A stretch of 64,000 nucleotides of DNA from Zygaena filipendulae (Eukaryota > Arthropoda > Insecta > Lepidoptera > Zygaenidae), in the NCBI GenBank assembly GCA_907165275.2, contig OU015661.1, positions 3,851,501 through 3,915,500 on the forward strand, given 5' to 3'. Every line of letters starts with the position of its first letter. Within the stretch, counting starts at the first letter, position 1. Of the stretch, positions 37,401-42,272 are shown piece by piece. The notes under the pieces were generated by a model. It was not told the DNA's origin, made no database searches, and saw nothing but the letters and a program-made list of their open reading frames with translations. Position numbers and translations under genes: made by a program.

Positions 37401-37465
37401 ATGAAAAATATTGTATGAAGTACTTACAGCTCCTCCCGTTGCCGTTGAGACAACACCATTTTCAT
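7375..37465 (-). CDS. Lis-1: Lis-1 / PAFAH1B1, dynein regulator (nine coding exons)
   Basis: Lis-1 binds the cytoplasmic dynein motor and, with Nde1/Nudel, controls dynein activation, nuclear migration and spindle positioning. The coding sequence joins nine minus-strand segments: 37465-37428, 18050-17897, 13864-13718, 12548-12392, 12029-11852, 11545-11410, 10759-10604, 9483-9288 and 7448-7375. They total 1236 nt, i.e. 411 residues plus stop, against about 410 in vertebrate LIS1. All introns have GT-AG ends and all phases close without a stop. Domains in order are LisH (about residues 9-41), a short coiled coil (about 56-84) and WD40 repeats from about residue 105 to the C-terminal VWECR. The near-full-length match to the family is from memory of conserved motifs, not a database search. 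Neighbour: Slmap lies divergently upstream. Confidence 0.96.
7913..8061 (-). mobile_element. Mini-Helitron-like element
   Basis: The reverse 3' end is CTGG, then the hairpin CCCCGCGGTTTTACTCGCGG, the GGAATTCCGGGGTAAAAGTA module and the GTTTGTTTGTGTGTTTGT 5' region. Abuts the TGACGTCA element to its right. In Lis-1 intron 8. Confidence 0.65.
8062..8254 (+). mobile_element. TGACGTCA-bearing inverted-repeat element, 5'-truncated copy
   Basis: Shares AAAGTTTAGGGTGGGGG, the CGTGACGTCA sites, AATTTC.ACT.AATGTAT and GGACTAAAAA with the complete copy at 37653-37982. The left terminal repeat is missing, replaced by a Helitron-like element. Confidence 0.65.
8330..8395 (+). mobile_element. 3' tail of an RTE-type LINE
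   Basis: The stretch GGAGGCCTATGTCCAGAAGT, followed by GGACATA and a GATATGATA-like tail, is the characteristic 3' end of RTE LINEs in Lepidoptera. Only the tail is present, in Lis-1 intron 8. Confidence 0.65.
8947..9234. mobile_element. MITE, about 60-bp terminal inverted repeats, TATA target
   Basis: AAAATTAGCTGCAAATATT, AGGGTTGAAAGTATAC on the left matches the reverse complement of GTATACTTTCAACCCT and AATATTTGCAGCTAATTTT on the right. TATA flanks both ends (8943-8946 and 9235-9238). The centre holds a GC-rich bit. It ends about 53 bases from the Lis-1 exon 8 donor. Confidence 0.8.
9288..9483 (-). CDS. Lis-1: Lis-1 exon 8 (WD40 blade 6-7)
   Basis: 196 nt, residues 323-387 plus one base: [20 protein letters not shown], then [11 protein letters not shown] and [14 protein letters not shown]. 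The acceptor is ATGCAG and the donor is GTCAGT. The third codon positions are strongly GC-rich compared with the AT-rich introns either side. Confidence 0.95.
9528..9725 (-). mobile_element. Mini-Helitron-like element plus CGGCTTCC tail motif
   Basis: Reverse CTAG at 9528-9531, hairpin CCCGCGGTTTCACCCGCGG, GAGTTCCTGCGGGAATT and CAGTAGTTTTTGAGTTTATC. It is followed by TTTTTAACCGGCTTCCAAAA, a dispersed motif also at 18525 and 50437-50581. In Lis-1 intron 7. Confidence 0.65.
9740..9916 (+). mobile_element. Mini-Helitron-like element
   Basis: CTCCGGCGTCTCTGTCTGTT, CACGATTTTCATACGGTTTT, then CGCGGGAACTCC and a degenerate hairpin ending CAGCTAT. It is opposite in orientation to the neighbour at 9528. 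Confidence 0.55.
10080..10372 (-). mobile_element. tRNA-derived SINE, full copy
   Basis: On the minus strand it begins with a tRNA-like head: A box near GATTGGCGCAGAGGTC and B box GGTTCCGGGTCCGATTCC. A unique body follows, and the tail ends in ATT repeats near 10090. It is the reverse of the copy at 45345-45613. It lies in Lis-1 intron 7. Confidence 0.8.
10604..10759 (-). CDS. Lis-1: Lis-1 exon 7 (WD40 blade 5, variable insert)
   Basis: 156 nt, phase 0 at both ends, residues 271-322. It opens [18 protein letters not shown] and closes [12 protein letters not shown]. Between them is the blade insert that varies between phyla, here alanine-rich ([11 protein letters not shown]). It is unusually GC-rich for the locus. 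The acceptor is the weak TGTAAAG and the donor is GTAACC. Confidence 0.94.
11205..11294 (+). mobile_element. Degenerate mini-Helitron 3' end
   Basis: CGGGTGCAGGTGAAGCCGCA then GGGAATAGCTAGTG preserves only the 3' hairpin and CTAG end. In Lis-1 intron 6. Confidence 0.45.
11410..11545 (-). CDS. Lis-1: Lis-1 exon 6 (WD40 blade 4)
   Basis: 136 nt completing Gly225 and encoding residues 226-270: [20 protein letters not shown] then [11 protein letters not shown] and TNECK. The acceptor is CCGCAG and the donor is GTACGC. Confidence 0.95.
11584..11818. mobile_element. Double-5'-ended mini-Helitron-like element
   Basis: The left end is TCCTTACTATTATAGACGCG and the right end, on the minus strand, is TCCCTACTAATAATATAAAT. 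Both are the family's 5' terminus, so the element is palindrome-like at its ends and lacks a CTAG 3' end. It is flanked by A and T. It fills 235 of the 306 bases of Lis-1 intron 5. Confidence 0.65.
11852..12029 (-). CDS. Lis-1: Lis-1 exon 5 (WD40 blade 2-3)
   Basis: 178 nt, residues 166-224 plus two bases. It contains [26 protein letters not shown] and [13 protein letters not shown]. The donor GTACGG was chosen over continuation of the frame because it restores [11 protein letters not shown] with the next exon, as in other LIS1 proteins. Confidence 0.94.
12392..12548 (-). CDS. Lis-1: Lis-1 exon 4 (WD40 blade 1-2)
   Basis: 157 nt, residues 114-165 plus one base. Key stretches are [20 protein letters not shown] and a GH...WD signature continuing [20 protein letters not shown]. 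The acceptor is TTTGCAG, the donor is GTGAGC, and the exon leaves in phase 1. Confidence 0.95.
12754..12966 (+). mobile_element. Mini-Helitron-like element
   Basis: 5' TCTATACTAATATTATAAAG, body with TTTGTGTTTGTTTGCTTGTT, CCGGAATTCCCCCGGGAACT, and 3' hairpin CGCGGGTGAAACCGCGCGGG then CAGCTAT (CTAG decayed). In Lis-1 intron 3. Confidence 0.68.
13718..13864 (-). CDS. Lis-1: Lis-1 exon 3 (coiled coil and linker)
   Basis: 147 nt, phase 0 at both ends, residues 65-113. It encodes [15 protein letters not shown], a basic and proline-rich linker ([18 protein letters not shown]) and the opening [11 protein letters not shown] of the first WD40 blade. The acceptor is TATATAG and the donor is GTAAAC. 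Confidence 0.95.
13975..14360 (+). repeat. Dispersed repeat, partner of 34178-34500
   Basis: Near-identical blocks are shared with 34178-34500: AATAAAACTG.AGAGAGGTC, TTGGAGGATGAATGGTGAT, GATTTTAACCAAACTTGGTA, CATAGGAGCTGAGC and CAGTGACGATAAATTTGAAG. It belongs to the longer Helitron-like type. Here the CTAG end is lost. Confidence 0.7.
14394..14545 (+). mobile_element. Compact mini-Helitron (LEP1-like), 152 bp
   Basis: Complete ends: A then TCTTCTTTATAAATAAAAAT at the 5' side, hairpin CGCGGGTGAAACCGCGGGG, and CTAG then T at the 3' side. The ATAAAAATGAATG core resembles the LEP1 nonautonomous Helitrons described in Lepidoptera. In Lis-1 intron 2. Confidence 0.75.
15060..15640. repeat. Long-range inverted repeat with CAGCTG palindrome
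   Basis: GCCAGGTGTGCGTTCCGTGG at 15121 recurs inverted at 15580-15601. Inside are the perfect 20-bp palindrome ACTCTGACAGCTGTCAGAGT (15209-15228), a half copy at 15298, and a direct repeat TTCTGTGGCTTGGT at 15188 and 15521. A decayed inverted-repeat transposon is likely. The open frames here show no known domain. Confidence 0.6.
15730..15950 (+). mobile_element. Dispersed retroposon, GGTACGGAACCCT tail
   Basis: Shares TAGCGGCAACA, the GACAGACGGACAG run, AGGGTCCCGTTTTACCCTTT and GGTACGGAACCCTAAAAAA with the reverse copy at 36512-36795. This tail is a common lepidopteran interspersed repeat. I do not assign its clade. Confidence 0.6.
16117..16524. mobile_element. Harbinger-like MITE A, TTA target duplication
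   Basis: Terminal inverted repeats GGTCCGTATTCC / GGAATACGGACC with TTA on both sides (16114-16116, 16525-16527). The interior holds repeated words TACTCAAGACTAGTTTCAA and CAACCAATCAGAGCTC. GG-starting ends and a TWA target fit PIF/Harbinger. In Lis-1 intron 2. Confidence 0.8.
16528..16764. mobile_element. Harbinger-like MITE B, perfect 65-bp arms
   Basis: Left arm 16528-16592 and right arm 16700-16764 are perfect reverse complements starting CCGCCGCACTCAGAGTCGAC. TTA lies on both sides (16525-16527, 16765-16767), the left one shared with MITE A. A second nested inverted repeat (TTAATTGGCATTT / AAATGCCAATTAA) sits in the loop. The perfect arms imply a recent insertion. Confidence 0.88.
16768..17896. 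other. Lis-1 intron 2, unannotated part
   Basis: AT-rich. No exon signature or recognised repeat seen. Confidence 0.5.
17897..18050 (-). CDS. Lis-1: Lis-1 exon 2 (LisH motif)
   Basis: 154 nt encoding residues 13-64, opening [14 protein letters not shown] and ending RLQKK. This is the LisH dimerisation motif followed by the start of the coiled coil ([13 protein letters not shown] is nearly invariant in the family). The acceptor is TTACAG and the donor is GTATTA. It enters in phase 2 and leaves in phase 0. Confidence 0.95.
18172..18290. repeat. Two-copy tandem repeat, about 59-bp unit
   Basis: AAGACTAGTG.CT.CACAT, followed by TTAAAGGGGAGTTGG.GCAAG, occurs twice in direct succession. In Lis-1 intron 1, about 120 bases from exon 2. 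Confidence 0.75.
18291..20051. other. Lis-1 intron 1, no gene seen
   Basis: AT-rich. A CCTTTATGGAAGTCGGTTAA motif near 18530 marks a fragment of the 50437 repeat family. A patch at 18650-18725 is rich in CGCACGTGCG-like words. Otherwise nothing is recognised. Confidence 0.5.
20052..20447. mobile_element. Head-to-head mini-Helitron pair
   Basis: A minus copy runs from CTAG at 20052 to about 20244. A plus copy runs from about 20245 to CTAG at 20444-20447. Their 5' ends abut, so the pair is bounded by a 3' CTAG at both sides, the mirror image of the element at 11584-11818. Confidence 0.65.
20448..21105. other. Lis-1 intron 1, no gene seen
   Basis: AT-rich with poly-A runs. Nothing recognised. 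Confidence 0.5.
21106..21258. repeat. Two adjacent GC-rich hairpins (TTTACACTCGCGCCTCGT family)
   Basis: Hairpin 1: TTTACACTCGCGCCTCGT (21106-21123) and its exact complement at 21156-21173. Hairpin 2: GTTTACACTCGCACCTCGT (21189-21207) and its complement at 21240-21258. The 15-base spacer and flanks (GTAAACG..CGTTTAC) pair too. CpG-rich in an AT-rich intron. The frame across it is a shadow of the repeats. Confidence 0.85.
21459..22020 (+). mobile_element. Mini-Helitron-like element with internal AT-rich insert
   Basis: 5' TCCTTACTTATTATTCTAAA, GTTTGTTACGTTTTCACGC, later CCCGGAATTCCCGCAGGAT and a 3' end CACCGCGGGGAAACGCTAG. It is longer than its relatives, so something has probably inserted in the middle. 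Confidence 0.55.
22204..22547 (+). mobile_element. Mini-Helitron-like, subfamily B, copy 1 of adjacent pair
   Basis: GAATCCGCGATTCTGTACAT body, a run of nine or more G at 22302, hairpin CGCGGGTGAAACCGCGGGGC and CTAG at 22544-22547. A TTGTATA..AAGAAG duplication lies near its 3' side. Starts in an (ATCT)n microsatellite. Confidence 0.75.
22548..22857 (+). mobile_element. Mini-Helitron-like, subfamily B, copy 2 of adjacent pair
   Basis: Head-to-tail with copy 1 and nearly the same sequence. CTAG at 22854-22857. The adjacent tandem order suggests insertion next to an existing copy, or rolling-circle concatenation. Confidence 0.75.
23047..23384. repeat. Large GC-rich hairpin cluster, same family as 21106
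   Basis: Several GAGTGTAAA / TTTACACTC-type ends, with two direct copies of TTTGACTCGTGAC.AAAAA.CCGCTCCGG. GGCGAGGCGAACCACGCGGC at 23288 pairs with its complement at 23342-23363. GC content is far above the surroundings. No protein domain is visible in any frame. Confidence 0.75.
23570..24900. other. Lis-1 intron 1, no gene seen
   Basis: AT-rich. A short mini-Helitron-like scrap (CAGCTATCTATCTGCCAGTG, AAATCGGTCCAGCAGTTTA) lies near 24495-24560. Nothing else recognised. Confidence 0.5.
24920..25105. other. CpG-rich patch in Lis-1 intron 1
   Basis: A 180-base GC- and CpG-rich island (GTCAAGGCGCGGGCCGCGGC, CCGCCGTTACGAGTACGATT). No inverted-repeat structure was noticed. It could be an alternative promoter or a noncoding exon. 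The short frames across it have no known domain. Confidence 0.35.
25301..25507 (-). mobile_element. Mini-Helitron-like element
   Basis: Reverse CTAG at 25301-25304, decayed hairpin, GTTCCCGCGGGAATTCCGGA, GATGATCGGCTGAGTAGTTG, and a 5' TC end near 25507. Confidence 0.65.
26700..26860 (+). repeat. Dispersed repeat Z, copy 1
   Basis: Shares GAGATGCATTTCGAT..TTAA/TCGGAACTTT with the copies at 41893 (same strand), 43041 and 63841 (opposite strand). Also contains a GGATCGTAGTTCATACAGCC / GGCTGTATAGACTACGATTC inverted repeat (26728-26772). Confidence 0.55.
27321..27621. mobile_element. MITE with GGG...CCC ends and ATTCGCATGCGAAT modules
   Basis: Left CGTATTTTTGAATCGTTCGA matches the complement of TCGAACGATTCAAAAATACG at the right end. 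The interior repeats the palindrome CATTCGCATGCGAATG and AATCTCGCGATT. No clear target duplication. In Lis-1 intron 1. Confidence 0.75.
27622..28555. other. Lis-1 intron 1, no gene seen
   Basis: AT-rich. No recognised element. Confidence 0.5.
28560..28650 (-). mobile_element. tRNA-derived SINE head fragment
   Basis: The minus strand carries a tRNA-like B box (GAGTTCGATTCCCGG) and an A-box-like ATTGGGACAAAGGTCGCCA. It resembles the head of the 45345 SINE but is diverged and truncated. In Lis-1 intron 1. Confidence 0.5.
28651..29921. other. Lis-1 intron 1, no gene seen
   Basis: AT-rich, with one GC-richer stretch at 29050-29165. No domain or repeat recognised. Confidence 0.45.
29922..30064. 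repeat. Inverted repeat with GA microsatellite arms
   Basis: GCGAGTGATCACACTAC (29954-29970) pairs with GTAGTGTGATCACTCGC (30025-30041). Outside them (GAGAG)n faces (CTCTC)n, and AATTTAGGATCA.TGAGTGA faces its complement. MITE-like, with the left arm expanded by GA repeats. Confidence 0.75.
30952..31102. mobile_element. MITE, 14-bp ends, TTA target duplication
   Basis: TGCTACTGCTCCAC and its exact complement bound a 151-base element flanked by TTA on both sides (30949-30951, 31103-31105). The interior repeats AACGTTAACGTTA. Confidence 0.82.
31404..31615 (+). pseudogene. Tc1-like transposase N-terminal fragment, frameshifted
   Basis: The first frame starts [20 protein letters not shown] and continues into a helix-turn-helix [17 protein letters not shown]. 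The next frame reads [20 protein letters not shown], the standard continuation of lepidopteran Tc1 transposases. A single-base shift near 31530 separates them. The catalytic DDE domain is missing. Confidence 0.75.
31791..33120. other. Lis-1 intron 1, no gene seen
   Basis: AT-rich. No exon-like or recognised repeat sequence. Confidence 0.5.
33186..33303. repeat. Two-copy tandem repeat, about 57-bp unit
   Basis: AAACGCAGTAGTCT.TGACT.A followed by AGCTTAATAACTCGTGTACA occurs twice. The small minus-strand frame over it repeats accordingly. Confidence 0.75.
33304..34177. other. Lis-1 intron 1, no gene seen
   Basis: AT-rich. Nothing recognised. Confidence 0.5.
34178..34645 (+). mobile_element. 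Helitron-like element, long form, 468 bp
   Basis: 5' A then TCTCTTAATAAAACTGTAGA, a body shared with 13975-14360, then the standard GGAATTCCCGCGGGAACTCC module, hairpin CCGCGGGTGAAACCGCAGGG and CTAG before T. This copy shows that the 14-kb repeat is the same element type with a lost 3' end. Confidence 0.75.
35098..35238 (+). mobile_element. Degenerate mini-Helitron-like element
   Basis: GTCTGTCTATCTATCC at the left and GCGCGGGTGAAACCACAGAG then CTGG at the right. The body is decayed. Confidence 0.5.
35244..35500 (+). mobile_element. Mini-Helitron-like element, subfamily C
   Basis: 5' A then TCTATCTATACATATAAAAT, AACCGCTGAACGTAGAGACC, AAGGGGATGAAAAAGGGGTT, 3' hairpin CGTGGGTGAAACCGCGCGGG and CTAG at 35497-35500. 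Its body resembles the element at 48246-48565. Confidence 0.7.
35669..35762. repeat. Imperfect hairpin ACAACC..TTTAACCCGGTGC
   Basis: AACAACCCGCTTTTAACCCG faces GGGTTTAAACCAGGTTGTT, with CCGGTGC/GCACCGG at the inner ends. A short MITE-like structure. Confidence 0.6.
36512..36795 (-). mobile_element. Dispersed retroposon, GGTACGGAACCCT family, copy 2
   Basis: The reverse of the copy at 15730-15950 (AGGGTTCTGTACCT..AAA then ACGGGACCCTATTACTAAGA, GTTGCCGCTATAA). It continues to AGTCCGACTCGCACTTTACC and poly-T. Confidence 0.6.
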
Positions 37466-37576
37466 TGTGGTCAGATGACACTTGAGCTTGCTGCTCCAAG
37501 AAATTAACAATACACTAGCCTCTTTTGGTGTCACTTCAAATGGGCGACGGTAGAAGCACTGTGGCCATTATAATTC
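37428..37576 (-). CDS. Lis-1: Lis-1 exon with start codon (5' UTR plus 12 codons)
   Basis: The coding part is 37465-37428 and reads [12 protein letters not shown] plus two bases of Leu13; the donor GTAAGT follows. Vertebrate LIS1 starts [11 protein letters not shown], so a second in-frame ATG two codons in (Met3) could also serve as start. Upstream, a pyrimidine-rich acceptor ending TTTCAG at 37577-37578 suggests the exon begins at 37576, so this is the second exon of the transcript. The 5' UTR part contains a ten-codon upstream frame starting at an ATG near 37568 (reads MATVLLPSPI, then stop) that closes before the main ATG. Confidence 0.9.
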
Positions 37577-37652
37577 CTGAAACAATAATATTCAAAATCA
37601 TTAGCTAAAACAGTGCCTATTGGACATTTGCAAAAACTGAACTTAATGGATA

Positions 37653-37982
37653 ATAGGCTAGTTTCCTGGGTAAAAAAATCAAAATTCTATTTAGTCCGTC
37701 AGTTAGATAATAAAAAAATAAAAGACACGTATTTTTTGCTTTTTTAAAATAATGGAAATATGCATAGATAAAGCGCATTAAAGTTTAGGGTGGGGGACTT
37801 GTGTCGTCACAGCTCGGTATAACGTGCGAACAAACTGTAGCGAGGCGTGACGTCATGTGAAATTTCGACTTGATATATCTCCGTTATCTTTTGGTTACAT
37901 AAAAAATAAAAAAATACATGTCCAATATTTTTTAATAATCTACAAAACGGACTAAAAAGAAAAATTTAGGAAACTAGCCTAT
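37653..37982. mobile_element. TGACGTCA-bearing MITE, complete copy, TA target
   Basis: ATAGGCTAGTTTCC and its exact complement bound 330 bases flanked by TA (37651-37652, 37983-37984), fitting a Tc1/mariner-type target. It contains GCGTGACGTCATG and the AAAGTTTAGGGTGGGGG box. Relatives are at 8062, 30768 and 39378. It lies about 75 bases upstream of the Lis-1 ATG exon. Confidence 0.8.
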
Positions 37983-39377
37983 TATTGATGGACATTATAC
38001 TAACTGAAGCAATATTCCTTTCTTCTATTCAACCATATCAGAAATAAACACCAATAAGTTGTTGGAAGTGTTTAATTGCACTCAAACCCATATGAATGAA
38101 AGAGAATTGAAAATGTGGATGAGACAAAAGCAGATTTCTTTGTTGGAGTAAAAATGTTTTGCTACTGTACTGTGTAGATATATTGAAGTGCATGGACTGT
38201 CTGTTTGCTTTTTGTTTAAATTCTTTATAACAATGTAATACAACTACAAACAAAAATGTTGTAATGATATTTAAATGATGATGCTTGATGGGAGCAATTC
38301 TGAATAGGAAAAAAAGAAGTAAATCATATCTCAACTGTTGGGACACAAAACAGTAGGAAGGTCTCTATGGTCTCTATAGATGAAAACCAACAAATATTAT
38401 GGGTCCATGCACCCAACATTTTGTATAAAAGCATTATTAATCAATGTAACTGTATTTATTTAATGATATTTTGATGTTGCAGTTCACTTTTATTTTCTAC
38501 TAAGGTAGGTAGGTACATTTAGGACTGTCTTTGCTGCAGTAACATACAGCACCCACTATGAATAGTACTAACAATAAAAAAAAATTATAGTTGACGAGGT
38601 TAAACAGCTTAATAAAAAACCAAAAACAACATTTATTTATAAATGTGACTATAAAACTACTGTGCTTAGGAAGTTCTGAGTTAATAATAAGTTGTTAATT
38701 CTTTAACTGTACTAGTCTAGTCTGTTAAGTAGTCTAGTTTATCAAGTAAATACTAAATTTTAAGTAAGGTTCATATTATCTAGGTACTTATCTTATTTGT
38801 ACCAAAGAAATTTTTTTAAGATTATTTTACAATTTACAAGGCATAAGAAAAGTCTGTTAATAAATACCTAGTCAATGTCTTTTTTAATTGTGTTTAAGTG
38901 AAAGTTTATCTTTGTGTGTGTGCTTGTTACCACAATAACATAACAGTTTTCATGAAATTTGATTAAATATTTGAGGCAGAACTTAAAAAGTTGGTAACTA
39001 GATTATACAAAAATATTATTATCATTCAAAAACAAAATCAAATATTCTCATAACCAATTACTTTAAGGTTCCTATTAGGCAAGTTTAGAAACTACTTTTG
39101 TGAACAGTGTAATTTGAGCTAAAGCAAATTAAATAAGACATTAGACAGCTAAGGCTTCTATATTGTAGGTGCTGAGCTCATTGGAGTGTTGTTGAAGTGA
39201 AGCCATACACTTTGATAATAATTGATCATCCAATGATTATAAATGATACCATAAAAAACTAAATATTTACACTGCCAAAGTAAAAGGTAAAGATAGATAG
39301 ATTAAGAATTAACCTTGAAACAACTAAGAAAATTGGTAATAATTATAACATTTTTCATTCTGTAGATAAACAAATAA
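37983..39377. other. Lis-1 5' intron, no gene seen
   Basis: AT-rich. No exon or recognised repeat. Confidence 0.5.
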
Positions 39378-39612
39378 ATGGGCTTGTAAACAAAATTTTA
39401 GTTTTTAGTCCGTCTTGTAGATTAATAACAGCCATAGCGCGCTACAGTTATAGCATGTTGTGACGTCACACGTCATTTCAACTTAATGCATCTTCATTAT
39501 TTTTTTATTACGTAAAAAAATTACATATTCAATAATTTTTATTAATATAACTTTTTAAATTGATTTTAATTTTTTATTTTAGATGGACTAAATAGGATTT
39601 TGATTTTTATAA
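39378..39612. mobile_element. TGACGTCA-bearing element, decayed copy
   Basis: ATGGGCTTGTAAAC..AATTTTAG, TGTGACGTCACACGTCATTT, ATGGACTAAATAGGATTTTG. Ends are less well preserved than at 37653. Confidence 0.65.
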
Positions 39613-40322
39613 CACTATTAAAATGATATGACAAATAAATTAATGTTTTCATTGATTTGGTCTTAGCAATAAACTGAAAATTTTATTATGATTTGAAGAT
39701 TGATTGCATTTTTCCAGTTAGAAAACATTTATGTTATTACCTATATCTGAATGTTTAAAAATTTCAATGTTTATAAATTACAATTTGAAGCAATGTTAAA
39801 ATAAAAAAAAAATGCTTTGTTCTTACATAAGATTTTTTTAATTTCTTACTATATCTATTTTCTAAGATTTTGAGAAAGGCAAAGCAACTTTATTTTAGCA
39901 AGATTTCAATAACAATTTTTTTATTAATTTAACCGTAAGGGATATAGGTATTTGAGTGCAGTTTTGATTAGATATACAAAGAAATCGCAATTAGAACTCA
40001 GGATGAGAAGAATTTTGTGAACTTGAATTAAAATGACTCAGTAATCAAACGTCAAAGAAAAAGCTGTCAATTTGCCACATCAACATTATCACAAGGGTAA
40101 GAAATGTGTTAACGATGCACCGTCCTGTACTTGCAAAAGGGTCCAATAAATTTAAAATAGAAATTTAGACCAAGAAGAAGTAAAAACAAATTAATGTCCT
40201 AAACCATCGATGAAGTGAACGCCATATTGAACACACAACTGAAGACTTAAAAATTTATCGATTGGTCTCAGCAAACCCATCATAAAGTGAAGGAAAGAAA
40301 TAGACACGAAACTATTACTTAC

Positions 40323-40450
40323 GAAAGACAAAAAAACACTTAATTATAGCACTTTTTGTATAGAATTTTTATCACACAGTACACACTCCGACAACGGACA
40401 AACGCACTTCACCAAAAGATAAAAGTAAAACAGTTCGTTCTCGTAACTAG
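40323..40450 (-). promoter_or_regulatory. Candidate Lis-1 noncoding first exon and promoter
   Basis: Reading the minus strand, a good donor GTAAGT lies at 40322-40317 below a stretch without known repeats. It could splice to the acceptor at 37577, joining a noncoding exon to the exon with the ATG. No TATA box is obvious. The exact start is not determined, and 40450 is a guess from where repeat-like ATCGAT sequence begins. Confidence 0.35.
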
Positions 40451-40499
40451 TTCGACATTCGAGTGATTATTTTTATTTGCTCAGTGATTCGAGTCAGTT

Positions 40500-40615
40500 C
40501 AGTTTAGAGATGGACGATATACATCGATGTATTCAAAACACTCAATGTCAATATTGTATCGATGCATCGATCGAATATATATCGATGTTTTTCATTCGAT
40601 ACATCGAATACGCAG
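40500..40615. repeat. ATCGATG-rich cluster upstream of Lis-1
   Basis: Five or more overlapping words of type CATCGATG / TATCGATG within about 110 bases. Similar words bind insulator/DREF-type factors in flies, but this may equally be a decayed palindromic MITE. Confidence 0.45.
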
Positions 40616-40864
40616 GGTACTTGCATGAAATTTATTATAAAAATTGTGTCAACATTTCAAAAATAGTGCCTTAGAAAAGCGTTATCGTGAAAGATTTACT
40701 AAAAAATTTTCAATCGTTTTCAAGATCTTCAACTTTTAATTTTGTGAAACGGAACGTTGCAACGAAACACCAATCACAGCTGTTAAAAACTATGGTAAAT
40801 GTGACATATGTCTAGTTAATTTGTGATGTGATCAGGTATGGGACTTTAAAGAAAAACGGTGCAG

Positions 40865-40925
40865 CCAGAGAGAAGGTAATCACTACGTGGGTGCAGCTAA
40901 AACGTAGTGATTACCTTCTCTCTGG
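40865..40925. repeat. Perfect 24-bp hairpin, 13-base loop
   Basis: 40865-40888 (CCAGAGAGAAGGTAATCACT...) is the exact reverse complement of 40902-40925. GTGCAGC lies in the loop and recurs after the right arm. Located between the Lis-1 start and the RNase H frame. Confidence 0.85.
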
Positions 40926-40997
40926 GTGCAGCCAGTCGAAGATATTTTTATTCACAACGTAATGAAAACGTCAAACCTAAACAAAAGGTCTTAATTT

Positions 40998-41900
40998 TTA
41001 AATATAATTCCAAATAACAAGCATTAGTAATGTTTTTATGTTTACAGGTCGGGAAATTTCAGGTGGTAGTATATCGTAAAGAGAGTAATTAAGGTTTTTA
41101 CAACTGAAAAAAATATGATCCACGGTTCCTTCATCATACCCACATTCACAGAGGGAACTGTCTCTGACCCTTATTTTAGCAAGGTGAACAGGAGTGCAAG
41201 CGTGCCCTATTCGTAGTCTGCATATGGAAGATGTTGTTTTTTTATCTAGCTCTTTAAATCGAAAGTACCAAGGCTTAGGAGGAATGGACTGTTGGATGTT
41301 CCCATAATATCTTCCAATAGCTGTTCTTGATTTTTGCCACAGTAAATCCCATTCCATATCCAATCTGGTCTTGGCTGTGGAGATCAGATCATGGAAATAT
41401 ATACTAGAATAATCAGTTTTCCCTGATTGAATGGCAACTCTCGCACAATTGTCTGCGGTTTCATTACCAGGAATGCCATTATGGCCTGGAATCCATGCAA
41501 GGACGACCTTTAAACTTGAAGAATGGCATCTAAATAGCGCTTCTCTAATTTTGAATATTACCGGATACTTGATCTTAGAATAGAACGGATTGGATTGGAT
41601 AGCCTGAAGGGTACTAAGAGAATCGCTAAATATAATAGCATTTGGAAGGTTATGTGATTCCACAAAAAGAATAGCCTCTAGAATTGCAATGGATTCACCT
41701 GAGAAAACTGAAAAGAGGGCAGGACAAGAATAATTTAAAATAATTTTAAAGCCTGGAATCCAGACTGCCACTCCGGTACGACCATCTATAGACAGTTTAG
41801 AAGCATCCGTATAGAGCAGGTGCCAACCTTGCCACTTCATAGAAATTCGTAACAACAGCCAAGCTTGACACATGACGTCACTTATTTTTTTAGGAAACAT
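40998..41900 (-). mobile_element. Non-LTR retrotransposon fragment: intact RNase H domain
   Basis: An unbroken 300-codon frame. RNase H type I catalytic positions are all present: D32 (YTDAS), E69 (SGES), D93 (FSDS), H140 (WIPGHNGIPGNETAD) and D150. A C-terminal cysteine-histidine cluster follows (C251, C253, H262, C267; CECG...DHIFFSC). This arrangement is the 3' end of ORF2 in RNase H-bearing non-LTR clades (I, LOA and relatives). The reverse transcriptase and endonuclease are absent, so it is a 5'-truncated copy. It lies between the divergent Lis-1 and Slmap genes. Confidence 0.85.
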
Positions 41901-42062
41901 TTACCTCTCTCAGAGAAGGCAAAAGAAACTAAGTGCATACAGTCAACGCATATTTTCCATTTTCTGAAGTTTTTTACTTTAGAATGCAGCGGTAAGATGC
42001 ATTTCGATTCTTTACTGGAACTTTTGGAAGTAAATCAACACAGTTCAACGACAACACAGAAC
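41893..42062 (+). repeat. Dispersed repeat Z, copy 2
   Basis: CTCTCAGAGAAGGCAAAAG, AAGATGCATTTCGATTCTTT, ACTGGAACTTTTGGAAGTAA. The reverse complement recurs at 63841-63982 with few changes. It abuts the 5' end of the RNase H fragment. Confidence 0.75.
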
Positions 42063-42149
42063 AACCGATAAATGAAAGGTAGGCGTGTTATATTGGTAGC
42101 ACTTTCAAAGTTCCTACTTTTGTGAGTTTGTGACGTTGTAATATAATAT

Positions 42150-42272
42150 AATCTCTGGATCTACTGAACCGATTTTGAAAATTCTTTCACTTATAGGAAG
42201 CTACAGTGATCTTGAGTATCATAGGGTAATTTTTATTCGGAGTTTCCGCGGGAATTCCGGAATTAAATCCCG
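42150..42272 (+). mobile_element. Mini-Helitron-like fragment
   Basis: TCTGGATCTACTGAACCGAT, TTTCCGCGGGAATTCCGGAA. Both element ends are missing. Confidence 0.45.
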
